From Zygnema cylindricum (taxonomy: Eukaryota > Streptophyta > Zygnematophyceae > Zygnematales > Zygnemataceae): 64,000 nt of DNA. Shown piece by piece: positions 22,827-34,545 of the stretch. The stretch covers positions 1 through 64,000 of the forward strand of contig JBBHKE010000290.1 in NCBI GenBank assembly GCA_037447655.1, written 5' to 3'. Numbering within the stretch: the first letter of the stretch is position 1; the number at the start of each line of letters is the position of its first letter. The notes beneath the pieces were generated by a model. That model saw only the letters and a list, made by a program, of their open reading frames with translations. It ran no database searches and was not told the DNA's origin. A program made the translations under genes and the position numbers.

Positions 22827-23563
22827 CACCGCGCATCGATATTAGTGTCAAAGTGTAAATAGTGTGGAAGTAAATATACCGTCATTGACGCTAATTAAGA
22901 AAAAAAAAAAAAAAAAAAAAAAGGTGTATTCTAATTTCGGCGTTTATGCTAATTTGGGAACAGCAAAAATAGCATATTCGTTGTACGATTATATACATTA
23001 CTGTAGTATATGTATCCGTACAAAATATTGAAAATCGTACGCCGATTTAAATATCCGTACATGTAAGACTAATTTACGTGTCAGAACAATCAAGTTTTTT
23101 TAGCGCACGATCCTTTGCGTGCGCGTCTGATTTAACTCATTTTTTGTAAAATTTTCACTTGAAAAGGTACATTTATGTACGGTGTGATGTCGACCGTAAA
23201 CCACACTATTTAGATATTATTGTAATTCGTCCTTTACGCTATTTTGTACGGTACACCGCCAATCGCTATTAGAGTCAAGGATTAAATAGCGTCAAAAAAT
23301 AATTAGCGTCATTGATTCTTATTTAGTGCCTGAGACGTGGCAGATTATGGTCCACGTCCTTAAATAGCGTTATTAATTCTATTTCAGGTTTTGGGGTCAA
23401 AATTTAGGGGCACCGTATTAGCGTTATATACTGTAATAGCGATTGGCGGTGTACCTTACTTAACGTCAAGGAAAAATTAAAATCATGTATCCTATTTGAG
23501 GAAAAAAATCAAAATTTTAAGAACCCAAATTAGTGTCGTTGACACTAATAACGATGCGCGGTG
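22827..23563. mobile_element. TA-flanked MITE (CACCGCGCATCG subfamily) with a nested MITE
   Basis: The left TIR CACCGCGCATCGATATTAG and the right TIR CTAATAACGATGCGCGGTG are each flanked by TA. Its body matches, in the opposite orientation, the element at 52304-52841 in copia-1 gag (shared words AATATACCGTCATTGACG and AACGTCAAGGAAAAATTAAA). Removing the nested element at 23254-23451 restores collinearity. No transposase. Confidence 0.9.
23254..23451. mobile_element. Nested TA-flanked MITE (CACCGCCAATCG subfamily)
   Basis: A 198-bp unit with TIRs CACCGCCAATCGCTATTAG and TAATAGCGATTGGCGGTG, flanked by TA on both sides. It is inserted at GTACGG^TA of the larger MITE. The relative at 52304-52841 reads through the equivalent point without it. 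Confidence 0.9.
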
Positions 23564-24012
23564 TAGAGGCGAGTGGCGGAATTTAAGGCGTCTCCAACGG
23601 CGGCTTCCTTCTAAAGACAGAGTGGAGGATAGGTAAAAAATACGCGCGAGCAAATGAACCACCGTCTCTTTTTTTTTTACGTCCGTACAAATTTCCGTAC
23701 ATTTTAGACGTACGAAATTTACGAAAGCTACGAAACAAACGAATACTACGTAGTTTTCGTAAAAAAGTCCAAATCCGTATGAATTGGACATCTATGCGAA
23801 TAGGTTCGTAAGTACGGTACCCCATGTATCGTTATGGGCGTCAATACATTTGTAATGAGGGCTAAAAAAATTATTACGTTCCGCATGACGTGGCACGAAT
23901 TGAACTGTAATTAGAGTGGAGAACCATGAATTAGTGTTCTTGACACTATTTTAGGTTCCATTAGTAGAATTAGGGGCACCTTCGTGTCATTGACCATGAT
24001 GACGAGACAGTA

Positions 24013-24514
24013 CACCGCGAATCGTAATTAGAGTAATAAAAAAAATTAGAGTACAAAAACTAAAAAAAAAAATTAGAGTAATGAACGCTAATTTATAAGA
24101 TATAGTTGTTTCAACTATGAAGTTTACTCTAATTTATTTAAGTACTCTAATTTGGCACGCTAATATCCTCTACTGTAAATAAGGTATTTGTACAGAATTT
24201 GACAAAACGTACAGTTTCTCGTCACTATGACGTTTGCACTACGCGGTTTGCTAGAACGCAGTTACATGATAACGGCCTGTATTAAATCATTATTTGTACT
24301 TTTTTACTTAATAAAGTACAATTTTGCACGGTCGGAGGTCATCCGTACTCCACACTATTTAAAATGAACCTATATTATAATTAAAAACACTAATTAAACT
24401 CTACCTTATATAGAATAATGAAAAAATTATAATCATTTATTCTATTTCATGTGATAGACTCGAAATTTTGAGCGACCGAATTAGAGTAATTTACTCTAGT
24501 TACGATTCGCGGTG
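24013..24514. mobile_element. TA-flanked MITE (CACCGCGAATCG subfamily)
   Basis: A 502-bp element with TIRs CACCGCGAATCGTAATTAG and CTAGTTACGATTCGCGGTG, each flanked by TA. The interior has an alternating ATTAGAGTA repeat near both ends. No coding sequence. Confidence 0.9.
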
Positions 24515-24704
24515 TAGCACATTGTGAACCTAACTGGACCGAACTAACCCAAGTTTTTCCTTATGGGTCGGTTCTTTAAATCTGCTTTCTAATTTTCAAG
24601 GGTTTCGTTTGGTTCACGTGATTTCCATGGCCACTACTTCGATTGGATAAAGACTAGCCGGCTTGAACAAAGTACATTCTTAGGAGCCTAAATGGTCAAC
24701 TCCA

Positions 24705-25142
24705 TTAAGAATAAGCGTTATACTTTGTTACAAACACCGCTTTGTGACCATCCATCGACACTAAGGCTACAAGTTTTATAAAAGAAATTGGACAACTTAA
24801 ACACGGTCTGTCTAAACATGAAAAAAAAGAAATAAAACAGGTTAATGGCGTCACATGTGATTTGAAAAAACATACTGTGGAATAAATGTTTAGGCTCCAT
24901 CGGTCCATTGAATAGTCATCATCAATGTTGTCTAAAGTTATGATATCCGACGCGCAAACTTCAAGGTAGGAGGCAATTGGGTCAAAAAGCGTCTGTTTAT
25001 CACATTTCGCGTCGATTGCCACATTAACCTTATTCACACTGTGAACCAAACATTTGGGTACCCTTCCTTGTTTTTTTAATATAATAATTGAAATCCTTTG
25101 TAATAATCTTGTCTTATAATAAGTTATTTTTGTATTACCCAT
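24705..25142 (-). CDS. Unidentified open frame, 145 codons
   Basis: I do not recognise this protein. The middle (CLVHSVNKVNVAIDAKCDKQ, ..DPIASYLEVCASDIITLDN) has balanced, protein-like composition, unlike the low-complexity frames elsewhere. The C-terminal half is hydrophobic and Cys/Phe-rich and may be out of frame. It lies on the same strand as the frames at 25943-26383 and 27179-27394, so all three may be parts of one decayed gene or transposon. No splice model could be built. Confidence 0.3.
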   Translation of the reverse strand: MGNTKITYYKTRLLQRISIIILKKQGRVPKCLVHSVNKVNVAIDAKCDKQTLFDPIASYLEVCASDIITLDNIDDDYSMDRWSLNIYSTVCFFKSHVTPLTCFISFFSCLDRPCLSCPISFIKLVALVSMDGHKAVFVTKYNAYS

Positions 25143-25942
25143 CTATCGCATCAAGCGTGGAAATAACGTTAGTGTAGGAAAACTTATAATGTTATGAACG
25201 TTGTCCTTACTTCAAGGATGTGAACCTAAAAACAACTTTAGTACCAATTATTAAGCGCCAAAAAAACATAAAACAAATTTTGAGGTAAAAAAACCATATG
25301 ACTACAAATCAAGTGAAAAAATAAATAAACAAGATTAAAGAGTCAAGAGAAAAAAGACAAACTCATAAAGAACAAGCAAATAATAAAGGTAGCGTTAGCT
25401 AAAACAAGTAGCCACCACCACCAATCAAAATTATCGAATATGTATACCCACACAAATATCAAACTTATGCCAGGTGATTGCCCACAAGTTCAACAAACTA
25501 TTTCCCACGAGCTCTAGATTCTGGATGTGGACTGCATCCTTTGGCGGAGGACGTGGGACCCCCTTTGTCATCCATCGCCGTGCTATGTTTTAAGAGAGTC
25601 GTTGTTTTCAATTGTTGAAAGGCAACTGAGTGTTTTGTTAGAGGAGAGGCGTTGTTTATAATCATTCAATAACAACTGATACACGTTAATGTTAATAAGA
25701 AATAAAAAGGCTTAGTGAAAGACTCCCTATATTTTTGGAATCGATATTATTTCTCGCCCACAAACCTAAAAAATCGTCAAAATTTTGTTCCCCAATTTCA
25801 CACATTTTTGTTAGAAAACGACCAAACTGATTTATTGGGTCTCGATAAACGTAATATTTTTCTTTGAAATGACTAATTTTTTAGCAGCCACGTCCACATG
25901 CAACAGCCCAAGAAATGAAACTTGTATCCCAGTCAGATTCAT

Positions 25943-26383
25943 TTAGATCACATCATAAAGGATCTTCGTTGCACCACATATGAATAAAGTGTCGAAACGA
26001 AGACTTCGAATTCTTATAACGAAAATACGATGGGGGGGTAAATAAAAAGCCTCTCGTTTGACAATGTGCCCACCTTCGTCGTCACCAACAAAAATTAAGG
26101 TATCGTGCACGGACTCGTGTGCAACAACATGTACCCAACAATGTGAGCAAATAAGCGAAAGAGTTTTTTTAAAATCATCAGGTTGGTGGAGTTCAATGTG
26201 AGAAAGTGGATTTGCGCGCAACACTTTTTTACATGCGGTTGCCGCAGTTTCGTTACCATAAACCTTTAGCCGGCCATGTGGATTCTTGAGTTTATTGTGA
26301 CGGTCGACGTTCACAAGTGCGGCAAATTCTAACCGGTTGTTACAATATTTCACAAGCCAAAAGCTGTTCAAGGCATAGTTCAA
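25943..26383 (-). CDS. Unidentified open frame, 146 codons, interrupted by a MITE
   Basis: I do not recognise the family. The frame is rich in ordinary protein composition (KNPHGRLKVYGNETAATACK, ..HVVAHESVHDTLIFVGDDE). AHESVH fits the HExxH pattern of zinc-dependent peptidases, but one short motif is weak evidence. Its ATG lies inside the terminal repeat of the hAT-like MITE at 26374-26893. Ignoring the MITE and one target copy, the same frame continues upstream for about 16 more codons without a stop. The MITE therefore seems to have cut a longer reading frame or exon. Confidence 0.35.
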   Translation of the reverse strand: MNYALNSFWLVKYCNNRLEFAALVNVDRHNKLKNPHGRLKVYGNETAATACKKVLRANPLSHIELHQPDDFKKTLSLICSHCWVHVVAHESVHDTLIFVGDDEGGHIVKREAFYLPPHRIFVIRIRSLRFDTLFICGATKILYDVI

Positions 26384-26893
26384 AAGTAGGTGAAAGTAGG
26401 CCCATACAATATGCCCTTAAGACCCATATTGTATTGGTCGAAAAATGAAAAAAAAAAGTTACAGGGTTGATTTGCACATCGATCGATAGAGAATTAAACG
26501 TCATGTCTAAATTTTGAAAAAAAATCGGACAAAAAAAATAATTTCTGTGAGTTTTGAGGTAAAACTTTTTTAAACCGTCAGATTCAGACGATCGGACGGT
26601 CGCTGATCAAAGCAGCGATCTAAGAAGATCACATGAAAAACCCATAACACAACTTACGAAAGGACTACCTGTCATATTAGCGTCTGCAATTTTGAACGTC
26701 CGCGTGTTTTAGTTCGCTAAAAAAATTCGTCCGTCGGCGTGCGCTAAACTATGATCATACGTCAGATTCGTATGTCCGTACAAGAGTGTCCACAGCGCAC
26801 ACCCATACAGTATGCCTACTCTACGCGAGTTTAGTGCCAAGTTTTGTGCGCCTACCAAAGGCCTACCATAAAAACGCCTACTTTTGAACTATG
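26374..26893. mobile_element. hAT-like MITE, copy 2 (TSD GTTCAAGG)
   Basis: A 520-bp element with TIRs CATAGTTCAAAAGTAGGTG / CGCCTACTTTTGAACTATG and a perfect 8-bp target duplication GTTCAAGG (26366-26373 and 26894-26901). It shares its left 100 bases and right end with the copies at 5912 and 63026. It has about 170 extra bases near the right end containing CGTCCGTCGGCGTGCGC. Confidence 0.9.
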
Positions 26894-26901
26894 GTTCAAG
26901 G

Positions 26902-27469
26902 GGTTGACCGTCAAATCTAGACTCAACGGTACTGTACCTAGCTTGTACTAATATGTACTTAAAATGTACAATCTTTGACAAGCTGACGTAGGTGACTGCG
27001 CGCAACCAAAATAATGTCTGCGCTGATCATTTCCCTTTTTGTTTCCTTAACACCGATTGTTTTTTTACGGTAGTACAGATTCACGGTTATTGTGGTTTTA
27101 AGTCAGTATCCGAAATTATGGATCGGAGCTAACGCAAGTAATGATGGCCTTTGCTACATTCGTTCTGGTAGGACCGTCTTATTTCTCCGTACTTCCTGTA
27201 CGACACATAAGCGCTTCTTGATTCGTCGAGGCAGCGAATAACATATGGACAGTGTCACGATACTCCACTTTTATACGCGGAAGTACTCCGCGTGAACCGG
27301 GTGCGACTTTGTTTTTTTCGTGCATTACGTTTGCCTTGCCGGTCACACCACTATACAGTCCACCTTGTATCGCATATCCATCGTGCTTTTCCAATAAAGT
27401 GTTATTATTGTTGTTGTATTATTGCCTTTAGCTTTTGCTAATAACTTTTCACGCCGCACCGGGGACCAT
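26902..27469. other. Spacer with a short unidentified minus-strand frame
   Basis: The minus-strand open frame 27394-27179 (71 codons, starting MEKHDGYAIQGGLYSGVTGK) has plausible composition, but I do not recognise it. Nothing else is evident. Confidence 0.3.
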
Positions 27470-28249
27470 AGCGAGATTCCACTGGAGTGTCTGGCTGTTC
27501 CTTTTGCCTAGAACACCAAGAGACCCTTTTTCGCTTCCTGTTTTTCCATTTTGCACTGTTTGGCATCCTGTTAAACATCAACTTTTTCCTTCGTTTGCAC
27601 GTTTGGGAGTGGAAAGAGGTCCATGGAACAAATCAAGCATAGTCAGCTTGGCACCTCATAGCAATCAAGAGACAGAATCATAACAAGGAAGCAAACACAG
27701 AGCAGCAAGGCCAAAAGACGGAGCGATAATAATACGTGAGACACAAAGAATCCAGCAAACAAACAGTTAAAAACGTCAGCAAATAATAACGTCAGGTCAG
27801 CAATTATTAACGTCTGGCCAGCGAAGAAAACCATGGGCAAAGAAAACCTGAGCAAATAAAACCTAAATAATAAAAATTAAACTAATAAAATCCTGAGCAA
27901 ATAAAACCGTGAGAAAATAAAAGCAAATAAAACCGAAACCTGACCAAATTAAATCGTGAGCAACTAAAACCAAAACCGTGAGGTCAGCAAACATAAACGT
28001 AACCATGAGTTAAGATAACCCGAGCAATTAAAACGAGGAAGTAAAACCTGGAGCAAATAACACAGTGAGCGATGAAATCCATAACAGTGAGCAAGTAAAA
28101 TTTCAGCAAATAAAACTGTGAGCCATTATCACTATAACCTCAAGCAAGTAGAACCTGGAGCAAATAAAACCGCGAGCCAGTAAAACCCGGAGTTAATAAA
28201 CGTGAGCAAATGAAAGCTGTACCTGGCGCAGGGTTGCGCAGTTGTGAGC
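27470..28249 (+). repeat. SERINC 5' flank with degenerate AGCAAATAAAACC repeats
   Basis: From about 27690 to 28205 the words GAGCAAATAAAACC, AGCAAGTAAAAC and CCTGAGCAAATAAAA recur every 15-25 bases. The same type of sequence stands in the same place upstream of the duplicate at 48600-48990. It is either the 5' untranslated/promoter region of SERINC or a repeat carried with it. No TATA box was chosen. Confidence 0.6.
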
Positions 28250-31200
28250 ATGTGTCTGTGCGGTGCGTGCTGCGCCTGTGTGGAAGCAGCCGCCTGTCTG
28301 ACGTGCTGCTGCTCTCTTGGCTCGAATCGGACGGCAGCAAAATACATATACGCCGCTTTGTTCTTTGTGGCAGCCCTCCTTTCGTGGATAATAAGGGATT
28401 ACAGCCAAGATGCTCTTGAGAATTTGAAAGGTCAGTGTTTTTTTCAGGATACTTACCAGGCGTTCAAAATGATGAAATACAAACACAAGTAGTCACATGA
28501 TCATGTTTAGTCAAAAAGTATGTTCAAATTGTGTTTCGGTTGATGTCAAAGGTTGGCGCACTTTAGTTGCAATGTGACACAAAACTCATGCAAATTTATC
28601 TAAACTATGTAACAAATTGTTCACATGTTTAGTCGAACATAGTTTTTAGTTGAACTTCAGTGCAGATAATGAGCAACCTGGTTAGGCATGGGATTGGCTG
28701 CCTTTTCCCTTACTTAAAAATTTCAACTTAATCTATCGTCTTTGACGATAGACAAAGATTTTTTTAGTGAATTGTTACAAAAGAGGGCCTTCGCTTCCAT
28801 TTCATTGCATCAGTTAATTGCCTTCAACTTTACAAATTGCTCTTTACTGTTATGTAACTAAGAACATGTTTTGTTCTTCAAGTCCTTCACTATCTTCGGT
28901 TCCATGTAGCCCTTTCCACCAGAGAAGGATTGCTGTCCAATTGGTGCACCAATTGGACAGTAAACATTTTCTTTCACATTTCTGTTTTATTGACCTTCAA
29001 GGGGGGGGTGTGGAACAACCTACCCTTGTTCACCCTTAAAAAATGTAACATGTTGAAGCGAGGAGGAGAAGGGGAGGGAAAGGGAAAGATGGGGAAGAGG
29101 CAAGAGAGAAGGGGGAGAGAGACAGAGGGAGAGATGTAGTGGGAGTGAGAGGGAGAGACAGCGGATAGCAAGAGAAAAAGGGAGAGAGAGTGAGCGGGAG
29201 AGAGGGAAAGTGGGAGAGACAGGGGAGAGCAGGAAAGAAGAAGAGGGAGGGAAGGAGGGGGATGGAGGGATGGAGGGAGGGAGGGAGGGAGGGGGAGAGG
29301 AGGGAGAGGTAGAGGGGGAGGGGGAGAGGGAGAGGGAGAAAGAAAGGAAACTAGGGAGAGTTTCATTTTTATTGGTATCAAGCTTCCTATACCTTTACTT
29401 ATGGTTGTGTTTTGTGGCGAATTCCAGTTTTTGAAGGTTGTAAAGGCGGCCATGACTGCCTTGGAGTGGAAGGTGTTTTGCGAATCAGTTTCGGCCTCTC
29501 TCTCTTTTTTGCATTAATGTTCATTACAACCGTTGGAACATTAGTTACCGAAGATTGGAGAGATCGGTGGAATAGTGGGTGGTGGCCTCTAAAGTTCATC
29601 TTGTGGTTTATGTTTACGGTGTTGTCCTATTGGATTCCCTCGGGTGAGTTTTCATTAAATCTGTATTCTATGTTTCTTTTTTTCTCTACCATTCTCGTTT
29701 TCTTGAAGACTGATATGTATGAAGATCCAGCAACGGTGTATGTTTTCTACTCTTGCTAAGGTCAATACATTATTTGTAAACAAACGGGAGGGAGAAAGAG
29801 AGATCGACAATTAGTTGGAAGGGTTTGAGAGAGGAAGAATGGGTGAGAGCAGGGAAAGGAAGAGAGGTTTAAAAAAACTGTGACACATTGATCAATCTAT
29901 GGCTTATTTAGCCGTGTGTATGCTACAATGTTATCTTTGGCACTTTTTTCTCCATATCTTAAAGTTACTTCTTTATTTTTCTGCATCAAAGTTTGTTCCA
30001 ATGTCAATTTCCACGTTGTGAAAAGACCGTCACAGTTATTCTTGTCAGGTGAACTGCACACACCACCTCGATCTCTATCGGACGACAGTTTTTGATATAA
30101 TTTGCCTCTTTTTATCTTTGTCTTGCAGAATTTTTTCAAGCATACGCGGAAGTTGCAAGATTTGGGGCTGGAGTATTTCTACTTATCCAGATTATTAGTA
30201 TCATAAATTTTATTTACGTCTGGAATGATAATTGGTTAGAGAACGAAGACAAATGGTTAGTTTGGCTTTTTTTGAATGGAATTGCTGCCCATGTTTCACA
30301 TCATCTGAAAGGTGGTTCAAGTGATGTTTGTTCCAAAAGAATTTTACCAAATTTGATTATATTGGGTGTCTAATTGCATAACAAAGCTTTGGCTGTCTGT
30401 GTGATTATGATCTCGTTTCATTTAAGGAATTGAACGTCAAAAATATCAGAATCACTTCTAAATGAGTACTACTTGTGAAGCTTTTTATGATGGTACTTGT
30501 GGGACGAGAGATATATTTTGTTAATTTAATGTAATATGTATGAATTCATTACGACGACAGAGACTTTAGCCGGCCATTGTGTTCTCGTTAGACTTTTTTT
30601 AACACTTTGTTTTTCTTGATGGATGACTTTTATGCAGCAAGTTTCCATTAATTATTGTGTCGTTGGGATCGTATGTACTTGTTATCATCGGCATCATTTT
30701 GATGTATGTTTGGTTCGCTCCTCGGGCAACATGTGGACTTAACATATTTTTTATCACTTTCGCGCTTATACTCGTGATTGTTATGACTGGCATCTCTCTT
30801 CATCCTAAGGTACAGTCTCTCTCCCTCCCCTCGCTCCTCCCTCCTCTCCCTCCCCCCCTCCCTCTCCCTCCCTCCCTCTCCCTTTCTCGCTCTTCGCTCT
30901 TCACTATAACCATCTCTCCGTATCATTTCTCCCTCTTTTCCCTTTCTTTTCCAAAACCATTTTCTTTTCATGTCTATTGACCTACTTTCTATTTTGATGG
31001 TCTAAAAAAAGCTTGTTTCCCCTTGCACTTTCAACTTCTTCTTTGCCATTTCTTTTCACTTGGTTGATGATGTTTTATTTTCTTAGTAACCTCTTGCTTT
31101 CTTTCATCTCTACATCACTTTCTCCACAGCTTGTTGGTCTTTTTTTCTTGCCGTAGTTCTCTCTCGTCTTTCTTTTGTTTTTGCCCTCATGTTATGTGTC

Positions 31201-34200
31201 GAATGTTGTTTTCTTTTCATGGGTGTTTTTGTTCAGTTAAATAATACTTTGTGACTGTACACAACTCCTTGAATGTTAACACAGACCCACATTTTCATGG
31301 ATATTTCAAGAATCCGTTCCTCACCACTTGTAATTTATGCCGTTTTGGTTGTCTCTGATTATTTTTTGCCGTATGAGACGTCCAATCTATTTCGCAAATC
31401 AGTATTGGTTCTTCATGCAACTCTTCATTTGACTTGAGCTTATCTTCGTGATCCATCTTGAAATCTTGGTTGAAACCCTCGTTGCTGAATAACTTGCAAA
31501 GTCTCGTTTTTGCGTATCAGTCAGTGTACATCTATTAGACCTAAGAATTTTTGCTTCATCTCTTTGTGGTTCTTTGCTTTCACTTTTTTAACCCTCTTTA
31601 ATTATCTTTTTACCTTCTCTCGTCTCGTCCTCTTTAACCCTTATGTCTTCGTGTGTGTTTAACCTTTCTCACACCTCGTTCTAAACCTGGGCATCACCCA
31701 TTGCTATCAGATAAAGGAATTATTAGTGTAGATGTGAAATTAGAATGTATAATACCAATTTAATGTAGGGAGACATGGCTGATTGTTGTCCACTCCCTCA
31801 AAGAGTGTTATTAACGTTATTTTTATGATTTTTGGCCGGAAAAAGCTGCGACCGAATCAGTGTTGTTAACCCTAATAGCGATGGGTGGTGTACTCTTCTT
31901 CTCGTCTTTAACCCTCTTCTCCTCTTTTATGAACTTCTTCTCCTCTTTTTTGCACTTCTCCTTTCTTTGAAGCAACCTTTGATTTGCGTGTGCCGCCAGG
32001 TTCCAGCCGGGCTGATGACGTCCGGCTGCATGGCTGTGTATGTCATCTACCTCTGCTGGGCGGCTATCATGTCAGAACCCTCTTCGGAAACTTGCAACAC
32101 CAGACCTCGGGCAACTGGTCAGGGAACTTTCGTTGTCATCATTGTAAGTACAACATTTTTTCTCCTTCTTCTTTTTAGAGTTTTAGAAGTTTTTATGCTC
32201 CTTGTTGAATCAAACACCTCTGTTTCCGTTATTTTGATTATTTATTTTGAATGCTTTCAAATCTTGGCCAAAAAAAAAAAAAAAACAGCCTGTCTGTGGT
32301 AAGACAAACGACTATAGGCTTTTATTTTTACAGGTGAGTAGTGCCAACAGTACGACAATGCCAGCTGGTATATGCAAATAATGATTGTAGACTAATCCTA
32401 CTCTTCATTCCAAGTAGGCATTCCATGTTACACATCTTAACAGTAGACTATACAGCTCACCTGCACACGATATCAATGATTGAAAAGGAGTAATTTTCAT
32501 TTATGGCTCAACGCTGGGCTATGTCCTTTGGTCGTGTGATTGCTTGTGAACTATTCTGCTCGTCGGACATACGGTGAAAATGTTTATTGGGTGAAAAATG
32601 TTGTCATGTGTACCAGCTGATGGCGTTTTTCATCTGTACAAACGTGTTTTTTATTCCTTTCGCCAATGTACAGCCTGTAATTACTTGTCTTACCTCAGGT
32701 TTTATTGCCACAGTAATTTCGACTTCCGCTGACATAGTTGCTCCCTTTTTTTAACCCTCTATAAATTACTAAATTGTGTATGAAAGTCTATGGGAATTTA
32801 TGAAAAGTTTAGCAAGGGTTTTAAGTGTGTATTAGTTTTATATGTGAAGCTAAAATTGTGATCAGAACCTTGAATTTGTAATTTTGTTTTAATCTGGAGT
32901 AACACATATGAGGGTCAGTTACTATTCTGTTGTGAAATTTTATCCCATGCTAACAAAAATTGTAACAATGTGTTATTGTTTCTTTTTTGTTAGTCATGGT
33001 CTTCTAGAATAGCGATGAAGGCTATGGCTTCTTTATAGCACAAAGTTAAATTAACGGAGAAAGCTTTTTGGAGTCTTATTGTACTTTAAAATGCTGTTGT
33101 TTATTGCAAAGTTGTCACACGATGTTGCTTTTACTGGTTCAGATTGAAGTTTATTGAAAAACAGAGCTAAAACCTTGACTCGTTTTTGTACCTTTCTGTG
33201 AAAATTATGCCGGGAAAAGAGATTCAGAAGAGGGAATGCATAGGTGGAAAATTTTGAAACGAGGGAAAACCGAATAAAGTGCGAGAAAATGTAAATAAAA
33301 GCAATCGACAGAGGGGATATAGGGAAAAGCGAGAATGATCAAACAGAGGAAAATATAAGGGAAAGCAATTCAAGAGACGGGCAAATACAGAAGTCAATAT
33401 CTTAAGATAAGGAAAAGTTACAGAAATGCTGTATGTCGATTTACTTAGTGTCCTTAACAGCGATGTTTATCATTCACCATCTTTTCGGTTTCTGACAGTT
33501 ACATACAATTTGAAACTTTTGTGTTTCATCTCAGAGTTTTATTCTTGGATTTGCGGCAATCATTATTGCAACTTTCACCGTGGGAATTGACTCACGAGCG
33601 TTTGCACTTAAGAAGACAGAAGAACCAGGAGAAGGAGAAGTTCCCTATGGTTATGGATTTTTTCACTTAGTTTTTACTCTTGGTAGTATGTACATGGCAA
33701 TGTTGTTTCTTGGTTGGGATCTCGGACGATCATCTGTTGAGTGAGTAACACGAAATCTCGAACTTAGTATCTATCTGCTTGAAACTTTTATTATGGAATT
33801 ATAACAACATTTTTATAAGCATTATGAAGTGAAGCTTTTTTTTGTGAAACGTCCTTTCTTTTATCTCGGTGGTATATCACTCGTTTATCATCATGTGCAT
33901 TTATGTCATTGTTTCTGTTTGGCTTCTTCTGAAAGGCTTTGTTTATTCTCTTTATCACAACCTCGTTGTCAACATCATAGTTGTTATATGCATTCTGAAA
34001 GTTCTATTGTTTGTGGAATGTATTGTTCATATTTCGCAATAAAGGCAGTCTGCTGTATCTGTAAGCATCGAAGAATAAAGGGAAAAGTGATTCTGAACGA
34101 GAGATTGATTGGAAGGGAGAGTTAGTTTTACATTGTAGAGAGTTAATTTTTACGGGTGAATGGCCTCAGGACGATGCTCTCCTTTTTCAGCGAAATTTTA

Positions 34201-34510
34201 AAGTTTAAATCTTTTGGATGTTTGTAAATGTTAACTTCATGTTACTTCATTTGCGTAGCAGTTTTTCTTCTCTTTATATTCCTGAAAACTTTCATTTAAA
34301 TTGTGTATTTCCATGCTCAGCTGTAGTGCTTTCAGTCTGCCTTCTGCACTGCTCTTCCTTCACTGTTTTGAAGTTTTTACTTCTGGTCGGTTTTTATTTT
34401 AAGCTGTGTTTTTCTCCTTCAGGTGGAGTCTTAATGAAGGCTGGATAAGTGTATGGGTACAAATTGTTGCCAGCTGGATTGCTGCGGGTCTCTATAGTAA
34501 GTAATCTGTT

Positions 34511-34545
<35 letters not shown>

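Noticed and set aside
30648-30971. Minus-strand frame overlapping SERINC exon 4
   Set aside because: Antisense shadow of a well-supported exon and a CT tract.
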